Assembly (NCBI GenBank): GCA_013911065.1 | Contig: JACERV010000011.1 | Span: forward strand, 62,001 to 126,000 | Source of the DNA: Ruminococcus sp. | GTDB taxonomy: Bacteria > Bacillota > Clostridia > Lachnospirales > Lachnospiraceae | Direction of reading: 5' to 3' | DNA: 64,000 bases | Part shown: piece by piece, positions 33,933-43,611 of the stretch | How positions within the stretch are numbered: the first letter of the stretch is position 1 | Layout: every line of letters starts with the position of its first letter | Translations under genes and position numbers: made by a program | Notes under the pieces: generated by a model | Seen by the model: only the letters and a program-made list of their open reading frames with translations | What the model was told of the DNA's origin: nothing | The model's database searches: none

Positions 33933-35489
33933 TTAACTCTCCTTCTCCTCTTTATGATGGCCCTTGTATGAAGCCAGTACCAATGTATCCTGATGTATCT
34001 CATCCCCATAAAATTCTCCTGTTTTCAGGCCGTTGGATAACACAATTATCCGGTCTGCGATTGCTACAATCTCCTGCAGCTCCGAAGAAATCACGATGAT
34101 AGACAATCCCTGCTCCGCGTATTGGTTAATGATATCAAATACCTCCGTTTTAGCACCGATATCAATACCGCGGCTTGGTTCATCCATTAATAAAATTTTA
34201 GGCTCTGTCAGAATACCTTTTCCGATAACTACTTTCTGCTGGTTGCCACCTGACAAGGAAAGAATAGGCAGCTTCTTATCTGCCACTTTAATGTGTATAT
34301 CCTGAATCTGTTCGTCTACTTTTTGCCCTTCTAATTTATTGTCAAGGAACGGACCTTTCGTGTAACGCTTTAATGCCGACAGTGAGCAGTTCTTCTCTAT
34401 ATCCAGCGTCTGCACCAGGCCCTGGCCCTGTCTGTCCTCAGGGATTAAAGCAAATCCATTGTCAATCTGCTGTGAGATTGATTTGATATTTAATTCTTCG
34501 CTCCCCATAAGTATCTGCCCGGTATGTTCAGGATGAAGCCCCATCAGACATTCAAACACCTCACTGCGTCCGGCTCCCATTAATCCATAGATTCCAAGGA
34601 CCTCTCCCTTTTTCAGGTTAAAGTCCAGATGATCTACAAGATAGCCGCCGCCTGCCTTTGGCAGGCATAAATCCTTTACTTCCAGCACATTTTCAATCTT
34701 ACTCCAGTCCACCTCCCTGTTTCTTTTAGGGTAAGACTTGGAGCCTCCCGTCATCTGCTGTACAATCCACGGCACATCAATATCCTCTACATCGGAATCT
34801 GCCACATATTTACCATCCCGGAGTATGGTTACATGATCACCGATTTCCATAATCTCTTCTAACCTGTGAGAAATGTATACGATAGAAATTCCTTCCGCCG
34901 TAAGCTCTTTCATAATCTTAAACAGAACTTTAACCTCTTGCTGGCTCAGGGAAGATGTAGGCTCATCCATAATCAGTACTTTCAGGTCATCCTCCACCAA
35001 ATTTCTGGCAATCTCAATCATCTGCTGCTGTCCTACACGCAATTCCCCAACCTTGGCATTCAAATCCAGAGGATGCTCCAGCCTCTCCAGAACCTTTTTC
35101 GCACCGTCCATATGTGACTTATTATCCAGTGCTATCCTGCCCTTAGTCTTCTCTTTGTTCATATAAATGTTCTGATATACATTCAGATTGGGAAACAGGC
35201 TCAGTTCCTGATGTATAATGCCAATCCCATGTTTTCTTGCCTCTGTCGTATTCTTAAAATACACTTCCCGATTTCCGATATACATCTTCCCCTCATTGGG
35301 CTGCTCAATACCGGCAATCATCTTCATCAGAGTAGATTTTCCTGCACCGTTTTCTCCGATGAGCACATTCACTTTTCCCTTAAGCAGGTCGAAGGATACC
35401 TCATCAAGAGCTTTTGTACCGGGGTAAATCTTACTTATTTTTTCTGCATGTAGAAACACATCGTCCCTGCATTTATCATTTTCACCCAT
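33933..35489 (-). CDS. rbsA: CUT2 ABC transporter ATPase, T2 (RbsA-like)
   Basis: A 518-residue double ABC ATPase. Walker A GENGAGKST and LIMDEPTSSLS in the first half; GLMGAGRSE, LSGGNQQKV and ILLMDEPSRGIDIGAK in the second. It lies between the DUF2291 lipoprotein and the permease, with 3 bp to the latter. Confidence 0.93.
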   Translation of the reverse strand: MGENDKCRDDVFLHAEKISKIYPGTKALDEVSFDLLKGKVNVLIGENGAGKSTLMKMIAGIEQPNEGKMYIGNREVYFKNTTEARKHGIGIIHQELSLFPNLNVYQNIYMNKEKTKGRIALDNKSHMDGAKKVLERLEHPLDLNAKVGELRVGQQQMIEIARNLVEDDLKVLIMDEPTSSLSQQEVKVLFKIMKELTAEGISIVYISHRLEEIMEIGDHVTILRDGKYVADSDVEDIDVPWIVQQMTGGSKSYPKRNREVDWSKIENVLEVKDLCLPKAGGGYLVDHLDFNLKKGEVLGIYGLMGAGRSEVFECLMGLHPEHTGQILMGSEELNIKSISQQIDNGFALIPEDRQGQGLVQTLDIEKNCSLSALKRYTKGPFLDNKLEGQKVDEQIQDIHIKVADKKLPILSLSGGNQQKVVIGKGILTEPKILLMDEPSRGIDIGAKTEVFDIINQYAEQGLSIIVISSELQEIVAIADRIIVLSNGLKTGEFYGDEIHQDTLVLASYKGHHKEEKES

Positions 35490-35520
35490 AGTCTACTTTC
35501 TCCTTTTTATTCAGCAGTGA

Positions 35521-36174
35521 TTACTGTACTTCAAGAACTGCCGGTGTAATAAGCACATCTGTACTTCCTGCTGACACCGTAAATGCACCTACAAAGGAGA
35601 CCGTCTTTCCCTGCAGTGATTCAGGCCCTGCCGGTTCCACAACATCTTCTGCAACAATTGCATTGATCCCCTGGGATACTGCTGCCCATTCTTCCTGGTT
35701 CTTGTAATCACCGAACTTGATAAAGCTTAACGTATCCCGGATGGATGATCCTTTGTATACAGGCCCGATCTGGATTTTTATAGACTCTGCTCCAGTATAA
35801 CCATCCGGCTTCACGGTCATATATCCTGCCTGGGACTCAGTATTGACTTCCTCCACCATTCCAGTGCCTTTTACTACATAACTCAATTCCCCAGAAGTCC
35901 CCATAGAATATTTTCCATATTTATCAGCAAGTGCGGTCAGATCTCCCTTTGATTCCGTGAGGAACTCTGTTAAATCCACTGCTGTCTCATTCAATTCCGG
36001 AAGTGCGGAAGTTTCCCATATTGCTGCCACATCATCTCCTGCATTAAATTCCACTTCTCCGGTATATTTTCCTTCTTCTCCAATTTTCACAACTTTTACA
36101 ATTCCACACCCTGTCAACAGGGCAGATGCAACAAGTGCCAGTGTAAGTCCGAGCGCTATTATACGCTTTTTCAT
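35521..36174 (-). CDS. DUF2291 lipoprotein in a CUT2 operon
   Basis: A 217-residue secreted lipoprotein of the DUF2291 group. The signal peptide ends at ALLTGCG (about residue 21), followed by VKIGEEGKYTG and a mostly beta, soluble domain. DUF2291 genes recur between or beside RbsB- and RbsA-type genes; no function is established. I take the ATG at 36174 because GGAGG lies nine bases upstream; the frame is open from 36189. It probably works at the membrane near the binding protein. Confidence 0.8.
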   Translation of the reverse strand: MKKRIIALGLTLALVASALLTGCGIVKVVKIGEEGKYTGEVEFNAGDDVAAIWETSALPELNETAVDLTEFLTESKGDLTALADKYGKYSMGTSGELSYVVKGTGMVEEVNTESQAGYMTVKPDGYTGAESIKIQIGPVYKGSSIRDTLSFIKFGDYKNQEEWAAVSQGINAIVAEDVVEPAGPESLQGKTVSFVGAFTVSAGSTDVLITPAVLEVQ

Positions 36175-36275
36175 AGCTGCCTCCTCCATATCCTGTAGGA
36201 TATTTATTTTCCGATTGTCATTTCATACTTCTTTTCACATAAAGAGTGTTTCCCAGGCGAAACTCTATTTTACAC

Positions 36276-36305
36276 ACAGGGAAGCATGTTTACACGCCTC
36301 CCTGT
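36276..36305 (-). other. Intercistronic stem-loop after the T2 binding-protein gene
   Basis: ACAGGGA and TCCCTGT arms enclose a further partly paired loop. There is no T tract after it on the minus strand. It probably protects the 3' end of the binding-protein message, so that this protein is made in excess over the membrane parts. Confidence 0.55.
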
Positions 36306-36332
36306 CTTTTTAATGCTTATGTTTATATCAGA

Positions 36333-37427
<1,095 letters not shown>

Positions 37428-37437
37428 TCAATATCCT

Positions 37438-38370
37438 CTATCGGATTGCTTCCGCAGCCTTTTGCGCAATCCCTTCCCCGTTCAGTCCATAATAGTCAAA
37501 TACTTCTTTGGATGTTCCGGTAATCACCGGCTCATCAGGCAGCGACATGTTAACCACTTTCTTCGGACACTCGCTTCCCACTATCTGGCTGACCATAGAC
37601 CCCAGGCCACCAAAGGGTGAGTGCTCCTCTACCGTTATGACTGCCTTCACATTAGATGCTGCCTTGACAATGGCTTCTTTATCCAATGGTTTTACACAGT
37701 ACATATCTATAACTGTGGCGCTGATTCCCCGCTCTTTCAGGAGTACTGCCGCCTCTGCAGATGGTTTTACCATCTCCCCGCATGCAATGATTGCAACATC
37801 CGTTCCTTCTGTTATCACCGTTGCTTTGTCCATCTCAAACGGTACATTCCCTTCCTCATACACATCATCCACTGCATTTCTTCCCACACGTATGTAAGCC
37901 GGCTTATGATCTTTCAGCAATGCCTTCGTGAGACATTCAGTCTGCAGCCTGTCGCTTGGAAGATAGACTCTCATATTCGGAACTGCTGACATGGCCGCAA
38001 TGTCCTGGGCAGAATGATGACTCATACCCAATGCACCATAACTGACACCACCGCTGATACCGATGAGCTTCACATTGGTGTTAGAATATGCCACATCTAC
38101 TTTGGCCTGCTCATAGCTTCTGGTAGAAAGGAAACATGCAGGGGATACCGCATATGGCTTCTTACCACATTTTGCAAGTCCTGCTGAAACACCCACCAGA
38201 TTCTGTTCTGCAATTCCGGTCTCTACGAACTGCTTTGGAAACACCTCAGCAAATGGGGTGAATGAACCACTGCCCCTTGAATCACTGCAAAGTGCTACCA
38301 CGTCTTTATCTGTTTTCGCTGCTTCCATTAACACTTCACATATCACCTGTTTATTCGCTATCTTAGCCAT
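37438..38370 (-). CDS. Transketolase, C-terminal subunit
   Basis: A 310-residue split transketolase subunit holding the pyrimidine-binding and C-terminal domains. VVALCSDSRGSGSF, FPKQFVETGIAEQNLVGVSA (with the Glu that activates thiamine diphosphate), GVSYGALGMSHHSAQD and VEEHSPFGGLGSMV are typical. GGAGG lies before the ATG at 38370, and this start overlaps the end of the N-terminal subunit gene by 8 bp, so the two subunits are translated together. Confidence 0.92.
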   Translation of the reverse strand: MAKIANKQVICEVLMEAAKTDKDVVALCSDSRGSGSFTPFAEVFPKQFVETGIAEQNLVGVSAGLAKCGKKPYAVSPACFLSTRSYEQAKVDVAYSNTNVKLIGISGGVSYGALGMSHHSAQDIAAMSAVPNMRVYLPSDRLQTECLTKALLKDHKPAYIRVGRNAVDDVYEEGNVPFEMDKATVITEGTDVAIIACGEMVKPSAEAAVLLKERGISATVIDMYCVKPLDKEAIVKAASNVKAVITVEEHSPFGGLGSMVSQIVGSECPKKVVNMSLPDEPVITGTSKEVFDYYGLNGEGIAQKAAEAIR

Positions 38371-39196
38371 GAAGCGCCGCCTCCTTTCGCTGGGCAAGAT
38401 CTTCTTTAATCCGTGCCAGTTCCTCCCCTGTGGGAACCTTATGATGCCAGTTTGCCTTGTTCTCCATAACGGCCGAGCCTTTTCCCTTCACGGTATTGGC
38501 AATAAGTACCGTAGGCTTGCCCTTTACAGTCCTGGCCTCTTCAAATGCCTCTTTTAACTGTCCGATATCGTTTCCGTCCTTTACATCAATGACATTCCAT
38601 CCAAAGGAAGCAAATCTATCATGCAGGTCATCATGCCCCATGACGTCCTCTGTATTTCCCGAAATCTGCAGACGGTTCCTGTCAACCACTGCACACAGGT
38701 TATCCAGCTTATACTGACTGGCGGACATAACGCCTTCCCATACGGAACCTTCTGCCAGCTCACCGTCTCCCATCACCGTGTAAACTCTGTAATCCCGGTC
38801 ATCCATCTTACCAGCCAGGGCCATTCCCACGCTAACCGGAAGTCCATGCCCCAGAGAGCCTGAATTCATCTCAATACCAGGTATTTTGTTATTCGGGTGT
38901 CCAATAAACTTAGAGCCAAATTTACTAAATTGTGCAATGGCATCCTTAATATCAAAGAACCCCTTTGCAGCGAGTACGGCGTAGTAAGCTTCTACAGAGT
39001 GTCCCTTGCTCATAACAAATCTGTCACGGTCCGGGTCGTTCACGTTCTCAGGGCTGATATTCATCTGGTCAAAATAAATCTCCGTCAGCACTTCCATGAC
39101 ACTCATGTCACCGCCGATGTGTCCGCCTTTGCCTTCCACAATCATATCGATTACATTTTCTCTTAACTCATAAGCCAATGCTTTCAGATTTTCCAT
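38363..39196 (-). CDS. Transketolase, N-terminal subunit
   Basis: A 277-residue subunit with the thiamine-diphosphate-binding domain. GKGGHIGGDMSVMEVLTEIY (near 23), SKGHSVEAYYAVL, GSLGHGLPVSVGMALAG and the cofactor and metal motif GDGELAEGSVWEG (near residue 144) through DRNRLQISG are complete. It lies 2 bp after the isomerase gene. In this setting it may act on a phosphorylated ketose made by the isomerase and the FGGY kinase, as apulose-4-phosphate transketolase does in D-apiose use; that assignment is inference. Confidence 0.93.
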   Translation of the reverse strand: MENLKALAYELRENVIDMIVEGKGGHIGGDMSVMEVLTEIYFDQMNISPENVNDPDRDRFVMSKGHSVEAYYAVLAAKGFFDIKDAIAQFSKFGSKFIGHPNNKIPGIEMNSGSLGHGLPVSVGMALAGKMDDRDYRVYTVMGDGELAEGSVWEGVMSASQYKLDNLCAVVDRNRLQISGNTEDVMGHDDLHDRFASFGWNVIDVKDGNDIGQLKEAFEEARTVKGKPTVLIANTVKGKGSAVMENKANWHHKVPTGEELARIKEDLAQRKEAALHG

Positions 39197-39198
39197 CC

Positions 39199-40599
39199 TT
39201 ATTCTCCTCTTAAATATGCTTTTACATCTTCTTCAACAGGGTCATACAAGTCCGGCTTCACACCGATATATTTACATGCCTCATATAACACCGGCACCAC
39301 ATCCTTGTGAATACCTACACAGTGGTGTATGTATGGGCCTTCCACAATTTTTGCTTCCAGCCTTTTAATATTGTCTACCTCTATCCAAAGATAAGTTCCC
39401 ATTCCCTTTGGTCCTTCTACACCCTTTGCATTCCCCAAAAGCATGGAATATTCGCCATTGTCTCCGTCAAAGCGGCACAGTGTAATATCACCGTGTTTTG
39501 CCTCTGCCGTCAGGCTGCCCGGGTGCTCAAATGCCAGGGGGTATGTCAACTGCGGCTTCTCCTTTGCCACTGAAATAGGCCACGGCCCACAGTGCTGCAG
39601 CAGCTCACCGTTCTCAATATCAGGGTGGCGAATGGTCCAGTCTGCGAAGAATCCTCTTGTCTCATCCATTCCTGCTGCCTCTACCAGAAGGGCGGTGATG
39701 GCTCCGTGAATATCCGTCTCACAGACTATCGGAATTCCTTTTTCATTCAGGATGGCATTGGCTGCGCAGGGCATGATTCCCAATTCTGTCTGCAATGCAT
39801 TCCAGCACTGGATAGCCCCTGCCTTACATCCATATTTATCAACCAACTGCTCCATAGCTACCGCCAGGGCCGCCACATTTTCTACCTGGCTCTCTTTAAT
39901 CCTGACATCCATATTCTCGTTGATATATGCAATTGTCTCAGCTATTTTCTTACCTTCAGATTTCACTGCTTTTACCTCTTCCGTCAGCTCGGTCATTGGA
40001 ATCGGTGCAAGCTGGATGTTGAATTTCTCCAGCAATTCACCTTCATTGCACATCGTAGTCCAGAAATCGAAAGGCCTTGTTGAAATCTGAAGAATACGCA
40101 TATTGCGGAAAGTTTTTACTACATTACATACTGCAAGGAAATCCCTTAATCCCCTCTCAAATACCGGATCGTTCAGTCTGCAATTTGTCATATATGTAAA
40201 TGGAATCTGGAATCTGCGGAGCACCTTCCCGGTTGCAAACAGGCCGCACTGTGTATCTCTCAGCCTGACACCATTTTCATCCGGCCTTTCATCCAAAGGT
40301 CCCCAAAGCAGAACCGGAACATTCAGCTCCTTTGCAAGTCTTGCACAGACGTATTCCGTACCGAAATTACAGTGCGGAAGAAACAATCCATCAATTCCTT
40401 CTGCTTTAAACTTAGCTGCTATCCGCTTTACATCATTATCATCATAGAGAAGACCTTCTTCATTGATATCATCGATGTCTACAAAATCAATGTCCAGTTC
40501 CTTAAGCCTGCCGGCTGTCAGCCCTCTATACTTAATTGCATCCGGAGCGCTGAAAATACTTCTTCTCGTAGGTGCATAACCCAGTTTAATTGCTGCCAC
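39199..40599 (-). CDS. L-fucose/L-arabinose isomerase-like protein
   Basis: A 466-residue member of the FucI/AraA-like fold. It has the two-domain pattern of a Rossmann-like N-terminal part (KLGYAPTRRSIFS, GLFLPHCNFGTEYVCARLAK) and a C-terminal catalytic part with CETDIHGAITALLVEAAG (probable metal-binding Glu and Asp) and GPYIHHCVGIHK (probable metal-binding His). It should interconvert an aldose and a ketose. It is shorter than true fucose isomerase (about 590 residues) and distant from AraA, so the substrate is open. It is the first enzyme gene of T2, 37 bp after the LacI gene. Confidence 0.8.
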   Translation of the reverse strand: MAAIKLGYAPTRRSIFSAPDAIKYRGLTAGRLKELDIDFVDIDDINEEGLLYDDNDVKRIAAKFKAEGIDGLFLPHCNFGTEYVCARLAKELNVPVLLWGPLDERPDENGVRLRDTQCGLFATGKVLRRFQIPFTYMTNCRLNDPVFERGLRDFLAVCNVVKTFRNMRILQISTRPFDFWTTMCNEGELLEKFNIQLAPIPMTELTEEVKAVKSEGKKIAETIAYINENMDVRIKESQVENVAALAVAMEQLVDKYGCKAGAIQCWNALQTELGIMPCAANAILNEKGIPIVCETDIHGAITALLVEAAGMDETRGFFADWTIRHPDIENGELLQHCGPWPISVAKEKPQLTYPLAFEHPGSLTAEAKHGDITLCRFDGDNGEYSMLLGNAKGVEGPKGMGTYLWIEVDNIKRLEAKIVEGPYIHHCVGIHKDVVPVLYEACKYIGVKPDLYDPVEEDVKAYLRGE

Positions 40600-40636
40600 T
40601 TTTTTTCCTCCATTCTTTCCTTATCTTCCTGCTTGG

Positions 40637-41680
40637 TTACTGTTCACAGGTGACCTGTAACCCTGCTTGTTCTATATGATTGATATCCATAACACTGTCC
40701 CTTTCCATGAACTCTGTGCCAACCTGGATTTTCATCTTAACCTGTCTGCCGGAATACTTGATGTGGTCCAGTGCCCTTCTTACCGCCACTTCCCCCATCT
40801 CCTGCTTATATACATGTATTGTTGTAAGTCCCGGCATAGATACCGCGCCAAAGCGGATATCGTCAAATCCTACTATAGAAACCTGTTCCGGAATTTTTAT
40901 TCCCTTTTCTTGCAAAGCTCTTATAGCCCCTAAAGCAATAACATCGTTATCTGCAAAAAATGCAGTGGGAAGTTCAGGTTCCTTCTCCAGATAGTGTTTC
41001 ATATCTTCATATGCTGTCTCAATCTGAGTTCCCAGCGTCACTATATACTCCGGCTTCTCTCTGCAGCTATACTTGCCCAGAGTCCGGTAATATCCATACT
41101 CCCTGTACTGAAAGGCTTTGATTCTATAATCACCTCTGAGGTAGCCAATCTTTCTGTGCCCTTTTTTAATCAGGTATTCTACTGCATTGCAGGCAGCATC
41201 TGTATTGTTAATCAGTACCGCATCAAATACCATCTCTTCACACCAGCCGTCCAGCACAATGATGTATCCCTTGTAATTCATAAAAGAGCTGTAGTCTTCC
41301 TCTAACATCTCTGTACCTAAAAGTATGACTAACGAATTTGCATCATCTGTTACTTCCTTTAACCGCTCTTCAAAGTTGGAATCCTCACAATTAAGGTGGC
41401 TGAATGTAGTCTCATACCCCAAGGCTTTCGCCTGGCGCTCCACGCCTTCAATCATTGCGGGAAATATCAGGCTGTCATCAATGATCCGTCCATTTTTCCG
41501 GTAAGTTACAAACCGGATTTTTGTAGCGGTCTTCTCTGCCTGATACCCCAGTTCTTCAGCCGCCTTGAATATCTTCTTAGAGGTCTCTCCGTTCACACCT
41601 TTCTTGCGGTTCAAAGCATTTGACACAGTTGCCGGGGAGAAGCCTGTAACCTGGCTGATTTGTTTTATGCTGACTTTCAC
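40637..41680 (-). CDS. LacI-family repressor of operon T2
   Basis: A 347-residue LacI-type regulator that starts at GTG 41680 after AGGGGCGG. KVSIKQISQVTGFSPATVSN is the helix-turn-helix and hinge region; the sensor domain has GHRKIGYLRGDYRIKAF, FFADNDVIALGAIRAL and SIVGFDDIRFG. It is the first gene of T2 and over half identical to the LacI protein at 42479-43477. A palindrome with central CG overlaps its -10 box, indicating autoregulation. Confidence 0.9.
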   Translation of the reverse strand: MKVSIKQISQVTGFSPATVSNALNRKKGVNGETSKKIFKAAEELGYQAEKTATKIRFVTYRKNGRIIDDSLIFPAMIEGVERQAKALGYETTFSHLNCEDSNFEERLKEVTDDANSLVILLGTEMLEEDYSSFMNYKGYIIVLDGWCEEMVFDAVLINNTDAACNAVEYLIKKGHRKIGYLRGDYRIKAFQYREYGYYRTLGKYSCREKPEYIVTLGTQIETAYEDMKHYLEKEPELPTAFFADNDVIALGAIRALQEKGIKIPEQVSIVGFDDIRFGAVSMPGLTTIHVYKQEMGEVAVRRALDHIKYSGRQVKMKIQVGTEFMERDSVMDINHIEQAGLQVTCEQ

Positions 41681-41712
41681 TTTTTCACCGCCCCTTAACT
41701 CTTTATGTCTAC

Positions 41713-41740
41713 ATTATAAACGTTTACATAAATATTTCAA
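41713..41740 (-). promoter_or_regulatory. Promoter and operator of operon T2
   Basis: On the minus strand TTGAAA (41735-41740) and TATAAT (41713-41718) are 16 bp apart. TGTAAACGTTTATA (41715-41728) overlaps the -10 box. It fits a LacI-family operator and also nearly fits a CcpA cre site, so either or both may bind. Confidence 0.7.
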
Positions 41741-41893
41741 TAGTTTTCACTAAAAAATATTGTTAAAATCTTTATTTTGTTTACTTATCATATATTTCAC
41801 ACTATATATTTGTCTATTTTTTATAATAATCTTAGTTCTATTTCTTATCATGCCTTTGTTCTAGGTTGATTTTTGTTAAATTTTTATATAAAT

Positions 41894-41917
41894 ATTCATA
41901 TAAACGTTTATATGAAT
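41894..41917. promoter_or_regulatory. Perfect 24-bp LacI-type palindrome
   Basis: TTCATATAAACGTTTATATG lies at the core of an exact 24-bp palindrome with central CG, in the 437-bp AT-rich gap between the T2 LacI gene and the YciI-like gene. It is 178 bp from the T2 promoter operator, a suitable distance for looping. No gene was found in the gap. Confidence 0.75.
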
Positions 41918-42117
41918 GCTTTCTTATGAATTTTAATACTTTGCAGACTCGAGATATCAAAAGTTTTCACACAAAAACACCGGTGGTTTTTACACCCCAG
42001 ACACCCCAAGTCAATATTTGGATAAAGTACAGAAATTGCTTATGAATATTCAAGACTATATTTTTAACCTTAACCTTGCTATAATGAAATAAATATAATT
42101 TGAAAGGATGAAGAAAA

Positions 42118-42411
42118 GTGAGATATTATATGCTGGAAGGCTCCTTTGCAAAAGAACTTCCTGAACAGGGAAAACTGCAGAAGGTAATTGATGCCCATCT
42201 TGAATACTTGCAAATCGGATTTAATGATGGCTCCATCCTCGTATCAGGACCTAAAATAGGAGCAGGAGGAGGAGTTATTGTTGTAAAATGTGATGATATT
42301 GAAGAGTTTTGCAGCAATGACCCCCTGGTTAAAGCAGGTGTCCAGGAGTATCGGATCACAGAGTTTAAGCTGCACGACTGTCAGAATTGTCTTAAAAGTT
42401 GGTTTCAATAG
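42118..42411 (+). CDS. YciI-like protein
   Basis: A 97-residue protein of the YCII-related fold (dimeric alpha/beta barrel). RYYMLEGSFAKELPE, AHLEYLQIGFNDGSILVSGP and the DIEEFCSNDPLVKAGVQEY stretch with its Asp-Pro pair are typical. It starts at GTG 42118 after AAAGGATG; a TATAAT box lies at 42080-42085. It ends near a two-way terminator shared with the convergent LacI gene. The biochemical role of YciI proteins in general is poorly known. Confidence 0.8.
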   Translation: MRYYMLEGSFAKELPEQGKLQKVIDAHLEYLQIGFNDGSILVSGPKIGAGGGVIVVKCDDIEEFCSNDPLVKAGVQEYRITEFKLHDCQNCLKSWFQ

Positions 42412-42445
42412 TAACATAGGGGCAAATCTTGTTTGTTCACAATCT

Positions 42446-42482
42446 AAAATGTCTGTAGTTTTTACACTACAGACATTTTTAT
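42446..42482. terminator. Two-way terminator between YciI-like and LacI genes
   Basis: AAAATGTCTGTAGT pairs with ACTACAGACATTTTT around a TTTAC loop. Runs of A and T on both sides allow use from both strands, and the LacI stop codon overlaps its edge. Confidence 0.8.
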
Positions 42483-43477
42483 ATTTCCCGTACACTCCCG
42501 CGTTCCACAAAGTCAGTACAGACCTGTATTTTCATTTTTACTTTCTTAGGGTCTTCGATAGACATTGCCAACTGCCGTACTGCCATCTCTCCCATCTCAT
42601 GCTTATATACGTTAATAGTCGTCAGGGGCGGATCAGAAATCGCCCCAAAACTCACATTGTCAAACCCTATAATAGACACATCCTTCGGAATATCATAACC
42701 ATATTCCTTCAGTGCCCGCATTGCTCCGATAGCAATGGTGTCATTATCCGCAAAGAATGCCGTAGGAATTACAGAAGCCTTGTCCAGATACCGCTTCATC
42801 CCGTCGTACGCCGTCTCAATCCGCGTCCCCACCGTAGCCACATATTCCTGCCTGAACGGAACCCCTTCCCGGCTCAGTACCCGCTGCAGCCCAATTTCCC
42901 GATATCTGAATGCCTGAATCCGAAAGTCTCCGCGTATGTACCCTATGTCCCGGTGCCCTTTATGCAGCAGATATTCTGCCGCCCGCGCTGCAGAATCTGT
43001 ATTGCTGATCAGCACACTGTTAAAGAAATGCTCATCGCTCCAGCCATCCAGCAGAATCACCTTATTCTGTGCACGCTGAAAAGGTTCAAAATCTTCCTCC
43101 ATCATCTCTGTTCCCAAGAGAACCACAGCACTTTCTGTATCAGACAAAATTTCCTCTATCTGCACCCGGCATCCCACGTCATTTACGTCCACATGACAAA
43201 ACACCGTGTCATATCCCATCTTCTTTGCCTGGCGCTCCACTCCCTCAATCACTGCCGGATGAAACGGGCTGTCATCAATAATCAATCCGTTTCTCCGAAA
43301 AATAACAAAGCGGATTTTTTTAATCTTTTCCTCGGTACGATAGCCAAGTTCCTCTGCCATTTTCAGAATTTTCTCCGAAGTTTCACGGTTCACACCCTTC
43401 TTGTGATTCAGGGCATTAGAAACTGTAGCGGGAGAGAATCCCGTAAGCTCACTGATTTTTCTTATGCTTACTTTCAT
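42479..43477 (-). CDS. LacI-family repressor, paralogue of the T2 regulator
   Basis: A 332-residue LacI-type regulator that begins MKVSIRKISELTGFSPATVS. Long blocks are shared with the 40637-41680 protein (KKGVNRETSEKI, IIDDSPFHPAVIEGVERQAK, PTAFFADNDTIAIGAMRALK), which points to a duplication. The frame is open from a TTG at 43498, but the ATG at 43477 aligns with its paralogue and is preferred. It stands alone; no operon follows. Because the DNA-reading residues are nearly the same, it may bind the same T2 operators. Confidence 0.88.
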   Translation of the reverse strand: MKVSIRKISELTGFSPATVSNALNHKKGVNRETSEKILKMAEELGYRTEEKIKKIRFVIFRRNGLIIDDSPFHPAVIEGVERQAKKMGYDTVFCHVDVNDVGCRVQIEEILSDTESAVVLLGTEMMEEDFEPFQRAQNKVILLDGWSDEHFFNSVLISNTDSAARAAEYLLHKGHRDIGYIRGDFRIQAFRYREIGLQRVLSREGVPFRQEYVATVGTRIETAYDGMKRYLDKASVIPTAFFADNDTIAIGAMRALKEYGYDIPKDVSIIGFDNVSFGAISDPPLTTINVYKHEMGEMAVRQLAMSIEDPKKVKMKIQVCTDFVERGSVREI

Positions 43478-43611
43478 AACAATTGCCCATCCTTTCAAAA
43501 ATGGAGTGACTGGCAGTTAAAGCCACACATAGCATTATTATATATCAACTGCTTTCAAAAGAAAAGATATTATTACAGAACCCTTTAAACACCTTTTTTA
43601 TAATATAAATA

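Noticed and set aside
42290-43588. 432-codon plus-strand frame opposite a LacI gene
   Set aside because: Shadow of the complete LacI regulator, with no start signal and atypical composition.
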